Positions 1-8,995 are shown, numbered from the stretch's first letter. The stretch is DNA of 64,000 nucleotides from Arthrobacter sp. ATA002 (GCF_026898095.1 NZ_CP114015.1:496001-560000), one strand, 5' to 3'. Numbers and translations are program-made. The notes: generated from the sequence alone by a model not told the origin.

Positions 1-537
1 CCGCTGCTGTCCATAGACGCAGACCTCGCCGCGAACATCAAGCGGTTGCAGCAAGCTCGTGCCGAGATCCGCGCGATCCTCGAGGGGTCCACGGCGACGG
101 ACGTCCCGCCGGGCTTCGAGAACATCGCTGGTCGATTGTCGACGTCTGAGCGCTCCCTCATGCTCATCTACGAGAAGCTTTACGGCGAGGAGGCCATGTC
201 GGATCTCCGGACAATGGTGGAGGGAGGATCCGACGATGGCGGCGCCGAATTCGAAGCACTCCCCGCCGATGCGGATGAGTCGACACGGCAGCGCCTCGCG
301 GAGACGTTCGCGCCGGAAATGGCCCGGCACATCACCGACTACCCCTGGTTAACCAACCCGAACGCACACCTAGCGAAGGGACCGCATGTTACGTCGGAGA
401 CCTTCGTCGAAACGTTCACCGAGCTGTACAACCGCGCACAGCTCGATGTCCTCGCCCGGGCTGGCGCACTCGCCCAGAAGCAGGCGGCACCGATCGAGTC
501 GCCTCCAAAAGACGATCACGAAGACGGAGAGCAATAA
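1..537 (+). CDS. MerR-family regulator, C-terminal effector part (5' end outside window)
   Basis: The reading frame is open from base 1 (PLLSIDADLAANIKRLQQ), so the gene begins upstream and the TTG at 46 is not its real start. The visible 178 residues start with an amphipathic helix typical of the dimerisation coiled coil that follows a MerR winged helix, then a helical TipAS-like region with ERSLMLIYEKLYGEEA and a C-terminal acidic tail. The DNA-binding domain is not in the window, so the family call rests on the helical C-terminal pattern and on the neighbour: MerR-type genes often precede GPP34 genes in actinobacteria. The stop overlaps the next start (TAATG), indicating translational coupling. 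Confidence 0.55.
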   Translation, partial: PLLSIDADLAANIKRLQQARAEIRAILEGSTATDVPPGFENIAGRLSTSERSLMLIYEKLYGEEAMSDLRTMVEGGSDDGGAEFEALPADADESTRQRLAETFAPEMARHITDYPWLTNPNAHLAKGPHVTSETFVETFTELYNRAQLDVLARAGALAQKQAAPIESPPKDDHEDGEQ

Positions 538-1256
538 TGATGAACCCACCCGACCACACCTCCTCGGACGGCCCGATCGTTTCGGCGTTCGGCGAGCCTC
601 TCCTCGTCGAAGACGTCCTGCTCCTGCTTTTCCAGCCCGACTCGGGCTCCATCGCAGGAGAAAACACCCTGTTCTACGTGCTGGGCGGTGCGGTGCTCGG
701 CGACCTCGCGCTCGCAGAACGCGTGGAGGTCAGGCGGGCGGGACCGCTCACACGCCATGTTCACGCGCTGAGCGGTGAACCCGTCGCGGACGATCTGCTC
801 GCCTCGGCGTGGGCGTACATCTTAGAGAAACCGCGCGGAATACAGACGGTACTCGCCGCGATCGGTCCGGCTCTCCGCAACCCGGTAATCGATCGGCTCG
901 TCGAGCGCGGTGATCTCACGAGGGAAAAGGGAAAGGCCTTCGGTCTCTTTCCGACCGAGAAACTCGCGCTCGGAAGCGATCGCCGCGCCTCTCTGGTGGC
1001 GCAGATACGATCGGCGCTTATCGACGGCGACACGCCCGCTCCGCGCATTGCCGCGGCCATCGCTCTCATCTCTGCGAGCAAAACGCTTCCACAGTTCCAC
1101 GGCGAGATTCCCTGGAGCAGCGATGTGTATACGCGCAGCAAGGCGATCGAGCGCGGCGACTGGGGTGCGGCCGCGGCGGCGGACGCGGTGACCCGCACAA
1201 TGATCGCGGTCACAGGGAATGCCGCAATCGCAGCAACGGTGCTCCCGCGGGTCTAA
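537..1256 (+). CDS. GPP34 (GOLPH3/VPS74-like) phosphoprotein family
   Basis: A 239-residue protein with the GPP34 signature LLLLFQPDSG and LFYVLGGAVLGDLAL near residues 28-58, followed by all-helical segments. Eukaryotic GOLPH3 binds phosphatidylinositol-4-phosphate on Golgi membranes. The function of the actinobacterial relatives is not established, though membrane association is plausible. The start ATG at 537 overlaps the stop of the upstream MerR-type gene, so both are probably made from one transcript and the regulator may control its own operon. Length is normal for the bacterial family (about 210-240 residues). Confidence 0.88.
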   Translation: MMNPPDHTSSDGPIVSAFGEPLLVEDVLLLLFQPDSGSIAGENTLFYVLGGAVLGDLALAERVEVRRAGPLTRHVHALSGEPVADDLLASAWAYILEKPRGIQTVLAAIGPALRNPVIDRLVERGDLTREKGKAFGLFPTEKLALGSDRRASLVAQIRSALIDGDTPAPRIAAAIALISASKTLPQFHGEIPWSSDVYTRSKAIERGDWGAAAAADAVTRTMIAVTGNAAIAATVLPRV

Positions 1257-1340
1257 GGCCGCCCGAAGTGACCCGGAACCAGCAGGGGTCAGAGGTTTCC
1301 CCGGCAACCACCGGGGGAGGCTGGCCGGGCGCTGCCGCGC

Positions 1341-2195
1341 TCAGGCCGCCCGGTCTGCCGCGGCCGGCCGGCGCTGGTGGGCGCCGTGCGGATGCACGCC
1401 CAGGCTTTGCCGGGTATGTTCTTCCAGGCCAGCGACTGCCTGGTCGGGCAGGTCGATGATTCCGCGCAGGGATCCCCGCAGGCTGCGGTAGGCGGCATCG
1501 ACTTCGGAGGGTGTGGCCGCGCCGTCCAGGATGATGTTCAAGGCCTGCCGGGCGGTGGCAAGCTTGCTGCGCTCGGCATCGCTGAGTTTTGACTGTCCGC
1601 AGCGCCGAGCATATTTTTCCGCGGTGACGAAGGCGACTTCGAAGCGGTCCACGGCGCGGCCGAGCCTGGAAGCCTCCGCGTGGCCCCGGCCAAGGTCCAG
1701 CGCTTCCGCTTCGGCGGCGCGGATGCCCTGCATCGCCACGATAACGTCGCGGATGACCGGGTCGGAGTAATCGGTCATGACCGGATAGTCGATCATCAGG
1801 GATACGTCGGTTTCGTAGCGGGACCATTTGACGAGCAGGTCATCGCGGCGGGCGTAGAGCCGGCGCCAGGACTCAGCCTGTGCCGCGGCGTCTCCGCGGC
1901 GGGCCTGCGCCCGGCGGGCCCGGCGCCTGACGCTGCGGATTCCCAGGCCCAGCAGCACCGCCGCTCCAATGAACAGCGACGGCGTGATGAAGACCCCGAA
2001 GAACGACAGCAGGGAGGGCCCGTCGTCGTCGAACCCGGAAAACCCGTCGGAGCCGTCCATCATGTCCGAGGATTCGGACATGATCCATCCAAGCATTTGG
2101 AAGGCGCCGTATCCCAGGACGGCCACGAGGCCCGCGGCGAAGGCCGTGAAGATCAATGCCGCAACCGCCGCTTTTTTCGCCAGTCTCTTCAGCAT
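1341..2195 (-). CDS. hypothetical membrane protein with two N-terminal TM segments
   Basis: A 284-residue protein. Residues about 10-35 and 60-86 are strongly hydrophobic, separated by an acidic Asp/Ser/Gly loop (MDGSDGFSGFDDDG). After an Arg-rich stop-transfer region the remaining ~190 residues are soluble and helical (AQAESWRRLYARRDDLLVKW, AVDRFEVAFVTAEKYARR), so a cytoplasmic helical domain is expected. I do not recognise a family. It stands alone between the convergent GPP34 gene and the divergently unrelated hydrolase gene. The C-terminal tail is His/Arg/Ala rich and may be disordered. Confidence 0.7.
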   Translation of the reverse strand: MLKRLAKKAAVAALIFTAFAAGLVAVLGYGAFQMLGWIMSESSDMMDGSDGFSGFDDDGPSLLSFFGVFITPSLFIGAAVLLGLGIRSVRRRARRAQARRGDAAAQAESWRRLYARRDDLLVKWSRYETDVSLMIDYPVMTDYSDPVIRDVIVAMQGIRAAEAEALDLGRGHAEASRLGRAVDRFEVAFVTAEKYARRCGQSKLSDAERSKLATARQALNIILDGAATPSEVDAAYRSLRGSLRGIIDLPDQAVAGLEEHTRQSLGVHPHGAHQRRPAAADRAA

Positions 2196-2297
2196 GGCGC
2201 CAGCTTACCCAGTGCCGGGGCTGCCGGCACAGGGGGCGGGAGTTATCTCACATGCGTCCGATACGCGTTTCCGGCCTGGGGACGCTCAAGGGGAGCA

Positions 2298-2971
2298 CTA
2301 ATTCTCCTGCTGAAGAAAACCCGCGGCATATCCTGCGATTTCGGCGCCAACAATCTCCGGAGTCCGCTTCTTGCCGCGGACTTCAAGGAGTGGTTGCCGC
2401 CGTCGATCCATTGAATCCTCGCATTGGGCCCAATGCGTTCGGCGACCGGCTCCAGTTCCCCGGGCAGCGCGAACGGGTCCCGGGTTCCCTGCAGGAACAG
2501 CATCGGCAGCGTCTGCCCGTACAGGTGCCCGTCGCGCATCTTCTCCGGCTTGCCCGGCGGATGCAGCGGATACCCCAGGAAGAGGAGCCCCGCCGCCGTC
2601 ATGCCTTCGGCAGTGGCCATCGAGGCCATCCGTCCGCCGAAGGACTTACCGCATGCCCAGAGCGGGAGGCCCGGGGCCCGGACAGCAGCCGCAGCCATCG
2701 CCGCGCGCCACGTTTCCACGGCAGCGGGAGGCCGGTCCGGGAACTTCCTGCCAGCCTCGCGGTAGGGAAAATTGAAGCGCAGGGTGGCCAGGCCGGCATC
2801 GTTGAGCGCCGCGGTGAAACCGGTGAGGAACGGATGGTCCATGCCCGCTCCGGCCCCGTGCGCGACGACGACGGCAGCGGCTGCGTCCGGAGGTGCGGCG
2901 AAGGCTGCCGGGACGGAACCTGTGCCCGCCGGAAAATGGAACTGTTCGTGCTGGATGGACATGTCCTTCAA
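2298..2971 (-). CDS. alpha/beta hydrolase, KANL3/Tex30-like (frame break near 2381)
   Basis: Dienelactone-hydrolase-like fold of the KANL3/Tex30 type: VVVAHGAGAGMDHP carries the oxyanion region, GKSFGGRMAS holds the nucleophile Ser, and GGNHS the catalytic His. The uninterrupted frame runs to 2243 but its last ~38 residues do not look like the family. Adding one base in the AAG-TCC region near 2381 restores a family-like C-terminus (RGKKRTPEIVGAEIAGYAAG) with a stop at 2298, giving 224 residues. I therefore annotate that end and regard the break as a probable missing base. The cellular substrate is unknown. Confidence 0.75.
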
Positions 2972-2972
2972 T

Positions 2973-3590
2973 TTACGCCGCCCGGAGGATCCGCGCCGCC
3001 AGCCGTTCCACGGAAGGCTGGAGGAACAGCAGCAGCAGTGCCCAGAGCCCGACGCGCGGAAACACGAGGGCGGCTGCCAGGGCGGCAGCCATCACCGCCG
3101 TCATGGTTGCAGCCGGAAGCACCGGCGCCGGACCCGTGCCCGGGGCCCTGAGGGCGGGAGTGCGGCTAATAATCAGCTGCTGAACCAGGGCGGAGGTGCT
3201 GGTGAGGAGCATGGTTCCGATGTAGAGGCCGGTGGTCAGTGCGCCGCCGCTCTCGAGCAGCTGGGTGGGGAAAGGCAGGAACACCAGGCTCAGCAGCCAG
3301 GCCAGGACAGCCCACGCCAGCGCGGGAGTGTAGCCGGTGACCTTTTCATACATGCGGTGATGGGCCAGCCAAAACCGGAAGACCACGACGAAGCTCAGGA
3401 CAAAGGCAAAGAGGCTGAAGGTGTTCGCCCGCAGGAACGCGCCGGGGGACTGGCCGCCGATACCGGCGGCGTCCGTGACCAGCGGCAGGATCAGCAGGGT
3501 CATGGCGATGGCCACAACCGCATCGGCGAAACTGATGAGGCGGCCCGCGCCGGCGTGGACAGCCCCGGACTCTGCAGGCTGCTCAGCCAT
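2973..3590 (-). CDS. TMEM175-family potassium channel-like protein (DUF1211)
   Basis: An integral membrane protein of 205 residues with about six hydrophobic segments. The first helix carries RLISFADAVVAIAMTLLIL, matching the TMEM175 signature R-x3-F-S/A-D-A-V-x-A-I-A-x-T-L-L that lines the pore in bacterial homologues. A longer frame to 3695 exists, but ATG at 3590 has a GGTGGG ribosome site and puts the signature near the N-terminus as is usual. Bacterial members conduct K+ as tetramers of six-helix subunits. One base separates this gene from the start of the hydrolase gene downstream, so the two are probably co-transcribed. Confidence 0.82.
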   Translation of the reverse strand: MAEQPAESGAVHAGAGRLISFADAVVAIAMTLLILPLVTDAAGIGGQSPGAFLRANTFSLFAFVLSFVVVFRFWLAHHRMYEKVTGYTPALAWAVLAWLLSLVFLPFPTQLLESGGALTTGLYIGTMLLTSTSALVQQLIISRTPALRAPGTGPAPVLPAATMTAVMAAALAAALVFPRVGLWALLLLFLQPSVERLAARILRAA

Positions 3591-3820
3591 GGCCCACCGT
3601 CTTCCGCGCTGCCCGGGCAGGGATGCGGTCATCGTAGCCGCGGCTGCACGCGTGCCGAAAGGTGGCGTCTCCGCGGCGGATCCGGGCGTGGGCAAAAGAC
3701 GCGACCGGACGGCAAGTCCCGGCCGGCGCCCTTACCCCGCGGGAACCTCCATTGCTACCGTCGGAAGAACAGCACAGTGGCGGACAGGACAGGCAGCTAC
3801 ATTCCCGCGAGGAGAACACC

Positions 3821-4402
3821 ATGCGCGCTCCAGTCGATTTTCACCGGGCAGCCCGCGACACCGGGGCGGTCATTGCCGCCGTTCGGGACGAGCAGCTGGA
3901 CTGGCCGACGCCGTCGCCGGAGTACACGGTGGGCGACCTGTTGGATCATATGGACGGATTCTCGCTGGAGTTCCAGCTCTCGGCGCTCAAGAACGCGCCG
4001 CCTCCGGGTGCCGAGGAAGCCCCGCCCGCCGACGCCGAAAATTTGGCCCCGGGCTGGCGCGAACGAATCCCCAATCAGCTCACTGCCCTGGCCGGTGCCT
4101 GGGCTGATCCGGCGGCATGGGACGGTGAAACCGTGGCTGGCCGCGTGCCGCTCGCCGCTCCTGAGGCCGGGCTCTTTGCGCTGGACGAAATCGTGGTGCA
4201 CGGGTGGGATCTGGCCCGCTCCACCGGCCAGCAGTACCGTCCCGATCAGCGTGCGGTGCAGGCCTGCGCCGAGTTCCTTCTTGAACAGCCGCGCAATCCG
4301 GAGATTTTCGGACCGGCGGTGCCGGTGGATGACGCTGCCTCTCCGTTGGACCGCCTGATTGGGCTGTCCGGCCGCGACCCGGGCTGGATCCCCGCCGTCT
4401 GA
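3821..4402 (+). CDS. TIGR03086-type / maleylpyruvate isomerase N-terminal domain protein
   Basis: 193 residues. The N-terminal half (YTVGDLLDHMDGFSLEF) and the helix containing DEIVVHGWDLARSTGQQ are the signature of the mycothiol-dependent maleylpyruvate isomerase / DinB-like four-helix family, where His residues on these helices bind a divalent metal. The ATG at 3821 is preceded by GAGGAGAA and is preferred over the upstream TTG/ATG extensions, which are compositionally odd. Small-molecule thiol chemistry with mycothiol is likely, but the substrate cannot be read from sequence. Confidence 0.8.
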   Translation: MRAPVDFHRAARDTGAVIAAVRDEQLDWPTPSPEYTVGDLLDHMDGFSLEFQLSALKNAPPPGAEEAPPADAENLAPGWRERIPNQLTALAGAWADPAAWDGETVAGRVPLAAPEAGLFALDEIVVHGWDLARSTGQQYRPDQRAVQACAEFLLEQPRNPEIFGPAVPVDDAASPLDRLIGLSGRDPGWIPAV

Positions 4403-4446
4403 GAAGCCTGCCCGGGCCTCCCGCCGCCGGACGGAAGATGCACTCC

Positions 4447-4460
4447 CTGCAAACTTGCAG
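4447..4460. promoter_or_regulatory. inverted repeat CTGCAA-AC-TTGCAG, candidate TetR operator
   Basis: A perfect 6-2-6 palindrome sits 22 bp before the start of the ABC ATPase gene, just upstream of the TACGGT hexamer at 4471-4476. A further CCTGCA half copy lies at 4463-4468. The operon ends with a TetR gene, so autoregulation through this site is a reasonable guess; binding is not shown. Confidence 0.4.
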
Positions 4461-4470
4461 GTCCTGCACA

Positions 4471-4476
4471 TACGGT
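4471..4476 (+). promoter_or_regulatory. -10-like hexamer TACGGT, possible leaderless start
   Basis: The hexamer fits TANNNT and ends 6 nt before the ATG at 4483. No ribosome site precedes that ATG, which is consistent with a leaderless transcript. Confidence 0.35.
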
Positions 4477-4482
4477 TGGTAC

Positions 4483-5205
4483 ATGACAGCACACGTACTC
4501 AGCGCCCAAAACCTGACCAAGTCGTACGGTCAGGGGGAGAACCGGTTCGATGCCCTCAAGGGAGTCAGCCTCGCGGTGGAAGCCGGTGATTCCCTGGCTA
4601 TCGTCGGCAAGAGCGGCTCCGGAAAGTCCACGCTCATGCATTTGCTGGCTTTGCTGGATACGCCGGACGGCGGCACCATCACGGTCAAGGGACAGGACGC
4701 AAAGTCGCTGGGCAAGAACGAGTTAAACGAACTGCGCAACAGGGATTTCGGGTTCGTGTTCCAGCAGTTCTTCCTCACCCCGAACTCCTCGGTGCTGGAC
4801 AACGTGGTGCTGCCGCTGATGATCGCCGGAGTGAAACCGGCCGAACGCAAAAAGCGCGGCATGGAGGCACTGGAACGGCTGGAAATGGCGGACAAGGCCA
4901 GGAACAAAGCCACCGACCTCTCCGGCGGACAGAAGCAGCGCGTCGTGATCGCCCGCGCCCTGGTGAACAACCCGTCGGTGATCTTTGCCGATGAGCCCAC
5001 CGGCAACCTCGACACCGCCACCGGCGCCGTCGTCGAAGACATTCTTTTCGATCTGAACCGGGAACAGGGAATCACCCTGATTGCCGTCACGCACGACACC
5101 GACCTCGCGGCCCGCTGCGGCCGCCAGCTCTACATCAAGGACGGCCGCGAAGTTTCGGCGGCTGAACTTTCCGCCACCACCATCACCACAGGGGCCTCCG
5201 CATGA
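4483..5205 (+). CDS. ABC transporter ATP-binding protein, MacB/LolD type
   Basis: 240 residues with Walker A GKSGSGKST, Q-loop FVFQQFFL, signature LSGGQKQR, Walker B VIFADEPTGNLD and switch His in VTHD. The layout matches MacB/LolD/FtsE ATPases, which energise FtsX-type permeases that move lipids, peptides or drugs outward or act mechanically. A longer frame begins at 4438, but ATG 4483 gives the usual N-terminus (LSAQNLTKSYG). Its stop overlaps the permease start (ATGA at 5202-5205), so the two subunits are coupled. Confidence 0.93.
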   Translation: MTAHVLSAQNLTKSYGQGENRFDALKGVSLAVEAGDSLAIVGKSGSGKSTLMHLLALLDTPDGGTITVKGQDAKSLGKNELNELRNRDFGFVFQQFFLTPNSSVLDNVVLPLMIAGVKPAERKKRGMEALERLEMADKARNKATDLSGGQKQRVVIARALVNNPSVIFADEPTGNLDTATGAVVEDILFDLNREQGITLIAVTHDTDLAARCGRQLYIKDGREVSAAELSATTITTGASA

Positions 5206-6472
5206 CCGCCGGCGACATTCTCCGCTCAGCCGTATCAAACACCTTCCGCAGCAAGGTCCGCACCGCACTGACCGTCGTCGCGATTTTCATTGGTGCCTTC
5301 ACCCTGACCCTGACCAGCGCCATCGGTGCCGGCGTCTCGGACTACATCGACAAGCAGGTCGGAGCCATCGGCGGGGATGACCTGATGACCGTCGCTCCGG
5401 CCGCCGAGGCTGCCGCCGCCGACGACGGCCCCAAGGAATACGATCCGGACGGCGCCGCCACGCAGGAAACTTCACGCTCCTCTCCGACGCTGATGTGGAA
5501 GCCATCCGGGCCACCGACGGCATCGAGCGGGTGGAGCCCGCCGTGATGCTGGCTCCCGACTTCATCCAGTACGACGGCGGCGCCAAGTTTGAGCTCTCGG
5601 TGAACCCGATGGCCGGGCTGGCCGACGCCGACCTCGCCGCCGGCCGCCAGCTCTCCGACGACAGCGGAACCCCGGAGGTGCTTCTTCCGTCCAGCTACGC
5701 CGAGGCAATGGGCTTCGCCGACGCCGGGGCGGCCGTGGACCAGACCGTGACCATCGCGGTCACTGACTATGCCGGAACCCAGCACACCATCGACGCCGTC
5801 ATTGCCGGCGTGCAGAACGATTCGCTCTTCGGTGAAGGTGCCGGTTTCAATGCCGATCTGCGCACGGAAATGGACGGACTGCAGCGCACCGGGGTGCCGG
5901 AAGGCGTCAGCACCGGTTACATCACTTCCATCGCATACCTCGACGCGGACGCCGACGAAGACCAGCTGGCTGCCATCAAGACCGATCTGGAGGACCAGGG
6001 GTTCACAGGCCTCACCGTTGCCGACCAGATCGGTGCCATCCAGACCGTCATCAACGGCATCATCGGTGTCCTGAACGCCTTCGCCGTGATCGCCCTGATC
6101 GCGGCCGGCTTCGGCATCGTCAATACCCTGCTGATGAGCGTCCAGGAACGCACCCGGGAGATCGGCCTGATGAAGGCCATGGGCATGGGCGGGGGCAAGA
6201 TCTTTGCCCTGTTCAGCGTGGAGGCCATCTTCATTGGCCTGCTCGGCTCAGCGCTCGGCGCCGGCGTTGCCGTGGGCCTGGGCTCCGTGGTCAGCTCCGT
6301 GCTCTCCAACACGGTCCTGGCGTCACTGCCAGGACTGCACATCATGCTGTTCACGCCGGCGTCCGTTGCCACTATCATCGGCGTCGTCATGCTGATCGCC
6401 TTCCTGGCCGGCACCCTGCCGGCCCGGCGCGCGGCAAAACAGAATCCGATTGACGCCCTGCGGTACGAATAG
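5202..6472 (+). CDS. FtsX/MacB-type ABC transporter permease (frame break near 5466)
   Basis: Permease partner of the preceding ATPase. The N-terminal TM (ALTVVAIFIGAFTLTLTSAI) is followed by a long extracytoplasmic domain, then three C-terminal TMs with the FtsX-domain stretch LLMSVQERTREIGLMKAMG and terminal LPARRAAKQNPIDALRYE. The frame is broken at the CAGGAAAC sequence near 5466. Adding one G there joins both halves (..GNFTLLSDADVEAIRATDG..) into 423 residues, the normal family length. Both halves keep coding character, so a missing base in the data is more likely than a dead gene. Confidence 0.85.
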
Positions 6473-6513
6473 CGGCTGAAGCCGGGGGCGGCAATTCCTC
6501 CAAGGGAGCGACC

Positions 6514-7196
6514 ATGGGCGGTATCGAGGAAGCGGACGACGGCGGGACCGGCGGACACCGGCCGGGCGGGGGACTGCGCGCCCGCAAGCGTGCGGCGGCC
6601 CGTTCCACGATCGAGCGTGCCGCGGTCACCCTTGTGCTGGAACGCGGCTACGAACGGGTGACCGTGGACATGATCTGCGCCTCCGGCATGGTCTCGCCCC
6701 GGACCTTCTTCAACTACTTCGGGTCGAAGGAAGGCGTTTTTCTCGGACCGGCCCTGCCGAGGCCGGCGAAGCGGTTGCCCGTGCCTTCCGCGGGCAGGCC
6801 GGTGCCCCGGTGGTCCTGGGGCTGGCCAAAGCCGTATTCTCCGCCTTCTTCGCAGACCAGGCCGATCCCGGGCTGGCCCGCGACCGGATGAAGGCGGTCA
6901 TGCGGTCACCGGAGCTGCTCGCCAAGCAGGACGAGTTGATGGCGGCACACGAAAACCAGTTGGCGGATCTGGTCCTCGCAAGGTATCAGGAGCAGCACCG
7001 GACCGAACCTGCCGCGGAGCTCGCCGCCGAGGCGCGGATGGTGGTGGGCCTGGCCCTGGGTGTCGTCCGGGTGGTGCTGCAGGAGAAACAACCGGAGGAC
7101 GACGGCGGATGGCCCGGCGCCGCCGCCATGGACCGCTCCGGACAGCTGCTGGAAAAGAATCTTCGCAGGCTGACGGGGCGCTGGCGGTGGTGCTGA
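6514..7196 (+). CDS. TetR/AcrR-family regulator (frame break near 6758)
   Basis: Begins with an ATG preceded by AAGGGAGCG. The N-terminal part has the TetR helix-turn-helix: TIERAAVTLVLERGYERVTV and the recognition helix region SGMVSPRTFFNYFGSKEGVF. The frame then breaks at CTGCCGAGG near 6758. Restoring one G gives ..EAGEAVARAFRGQAG.. and a ligand-binding domain to 7196, 227 residues in total. The gene follows the ABC exporter by 41 bp on the same strand, a common arrangement for drug- or lipid-responsive efflux control; the palindrome at 4447 is a candidate target. Confidence 0.82.
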
Positions 7197-7271
7197 CGCG
7201 GCGCTGGTGAGGGCGCGCACCAGAGGGCGGATCGGTACAGAGGGCGGATCGACCCCCGCGGTACTGCCCGT

Positions 7272-7666
7272 TCAGCGCGGACCGGGGCGGCCGGAGCCGC
7301 GGGGTTCACCGCCGTCGTCCCCGTCCCCGTCTCCGTCCCCGTCCCCGCCGTCGTCGTCATCCGTTGCACCGGGACGCGAACCGAAACTGCGCCTGATCCC
7401 GGTGCCCCTGCCCAGATAGTCGGGGTTGGGGCGCGCCGTGATAATCAGGAGCAGGAACATGAGCAGCGTGACGATGAAGGTAACGCACGCTGCCGCCAGG
7501 CCCAGCTCCCACCGGAACTCGCGCTCGGTTCCTCCGGTTGTGAAGAGCGCCACGGATACTCCGGCCACGGCTGCCAGTACGGCGGAGAACACCACGGGAA
7601 CGTTGCCGTAGTCCTGCCGGCCGGGGAGCCCTGCTGTCCGGACGGAGACGGGTTGCTGTGGGGCAT
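7272..7666 (-). CDS. small two-TM membrane protein with Asp/Gly repeat tail (frame break near 7620)
   Basis: The translated core has two hydrophobic segments (VVFSAVLAAVAGVSVALF and CVTFIVTLLMFLLLII), a basic loop, and a C-terminal tail of Asp-Gly repeats. This frame lacks a start near the first TM. The excellent AGGAGGA site at 7673-7679 precedes ATG 7666 in another frame, and a one-base change in the GGCCGGC run near 7620 joins them (MPHSNPSPSGQQG then QDYGNVPVV). The joined protein would be 131 residues. Family unknown. The acidic tail is encoded by a simple repeat and could vary in length. Confidence 0.55.
7305..7362. repeat. simple repeat (CCGTC/TCGTC units) coding for an Asp/Gly tail
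   Basis: Tandem 6-nt-like units of CCGTCC and TCGTCG encode a DDDDGG-(DG)n-DDGG tail on the minus strand. Such tracts are prone to slippage. Confidence 0.7.
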
Positions 7667-7839
7667 GGCCATTCCTCCTGGAGCGGGCGAAGAGGCTCGC
7701 ACCATCGTAAGGCTCCTGTGTGCCGGCCGGAACCCCCGCGGCATTCCCCTCCCGCCGCACGCCGGGTATCCTCGCGGAAGCGGTCCGGCCGCGGCAGGAG
7801 CCGGAAGCAGCGGACATCAGCGGCGGCAGGAGGACTCTC

Positions 7840-8445
7840 ATGCGCAAGGTGACGGCGGCGCTGTTCAGCTCCATCGACGGCGTGGTGGAAAACCCCGGGG
7901 AGTGGCAGTTTGACCACTTTGATGAGGATATGGGGCCCTTGATGGAATCGGTGCTGGCAGACCAGGACACGGTGCTGCTGGGCCGGAGCACCTATCAGCA
8001 GTGGGCAGACTACTGGCCGGGAAACACGGAAGACGGCTTCGGGAACTTCATCAATCCGGTGGAGAAGTTCGTCGCCTCCCGGACGCTCGGTGAGGAAGAC
8101 CTGCAGTGGAACAACTCCCACCTCATGGACGACGAGCTGGAGGCTTTTGTCCGGCGGCTCAAGGAACGCGGCGGCGGGGACATCGCCGTGAACGGGAGCA
8201 TTTCCCTGGTGCGCCAGCTGCTCTTTGCCGGGTTGCTGGATTCCCTGACGCTCATGGTGCATCCGGTAGTGGTGGGGACTGGACAGCGGCTGTTCCAGCC
8301 AGGGGATCCGCTCACCCGGCTAAAGCTGCTGGACTCCCGGATCACCGCCTCAGGCAATGCCATCCTGACCTACGGGGCCGCGGACGTGACGCTTCCGGCA
8401 GCGGACCGAGCGCCCGGATATCGAAGAACGGCATCGTCCGGCTGA
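7840..8445 (+). CDS. dihydrofolate reductase / RibD C-terminal domain family protein
   Basis: 201 residues. N-terminal VTAALFSSIDGVVENP and LLGRSTYQQWADYWP are the DHFR-like cofactor and substrate strands, and GGGDIAVNGSISLVRQLL plus MVHPVVVGTGQRLF form the RibD C-terminal NADPH-binding half. ATG 7840 is preceded by GGAGGACTCTC and is chosen over an upstream extension. Members reduce pyrimidine- or pterin-like substrates or are uncharacterised. Two other paralogues of this family lie in the window (17186 and 53924). Its last 104 bp overlap the convergent YczE-like gene. Confidence 0.88.
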   Translation: MRKVTAALFSSIDGVVENPGEWQFDHFDEDMGPLMESVLADQDTVLLGRSTYQQWADYWPGNTEDGFGNFINPVEKFVASRTLGEEDLQWNNSHLMDDELEAFVRRLKERGGGDIAVNGSISLVRQLLFAGLLDSLTLMVHPVVVGTGQRLFQPGDPLTRLKLLDSRITASGNAILTYGAADVTLPAADRAPGYRRTASSG

Positions 8446-8995
8446 CCAGCGGTCCCACCAGCAGGGCAAAGGCCACCGTCCCCAGTCCCACGGTGCCGCC
8501 CAGCGCCCATCCGGCGCTGAGCACGGCCACCTCGATGCCGGTGCGCGCTGCCCAAACGGGCCACCCGAAGCGGCGGTGCATCCCGGTCATCAGCCCGTCC
8601 CGCGGCCCCGGGCCCAACCGTGCGCCAAGGTAGACGCCGGTGGCGGCAGCCAGCAGCACCAGGCCACCGGCAAACAGCAGGACCTTCGCCCACAGCTGCT
8701 CCGGTGCCGGCACCAGGGCCAGGCAAACTTCGGCGCTGGGGCCAATCAGCAGCACATTCAGGACGGTGCCGATGCCCGGTTTCTGGCGGAGCGGAATCCA
8801 CAGCAGCAGCACCAGTGCACCAATCAGGACGGTCACCACGCCGAACGGGATGCCCGACTGCCGTGCTGCACCCTGTCCCAGCACATCCCACGGGGAAACG
8901 CCCAGCTGGGCCTGGATCATCATGCCAATGGCAAAGCCATAGCAAAAAAGCCCGGCCAGCAGCTGGACGGAACGGCGCGCGGTGATCCAAGTCAT
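8342..8995 (-). CDS. YczE/YitT-like membrane protein
   Basis: 217 residues with five to six TM segments and the family pattern LLAGLFCYGFAIGMMIQAQLGVSPWDVL near the N-terminus, then LGARLGPGPRDGLMTG in the middle, which is characteristic of the YczE/YyaS group. Biochemical role is unknown. The C-terminus (from about residue 195) lies antisense to the end of the RibD-like gene, an unusually long convergent overlap, so one of the two 3' ends may be affected by a frame error. Confidence 0.83.
   Translation of the reverse strand: MTWITARRSVQLLAGLFCYGFAIGMMIQAQLGVSPWDVLGQGAARQSGIPFGVVTVLIGALVLLLWIPLRQKPGIGTVLNVLLIGPSAEVCLALVPAPEQLWAKVLLFAGGLVLLAAATGVYLGARLGPGPRDGLMTGMHRRFGWPVWAARTGIEVAVLSAGWALGGTVGLGTVAFALLVGPLVSRTMPFFDIRALGPLPEASRPRPRRSGWHCLRR

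Noticed and set aside
2772-4358. Plus-strand frame of 528 residues across hydrolase, channel and the isomerase-like genes.
   Set aside because: It spans three conserved genes on both strands, is Arg/Pro/Gly-rich and has no domain.
5202-6472. FtsX permease as a real pseudogene.
   Set aside because: A single base restores the full family length and both halves are well conserved, and many other genes in the window show the same defect.
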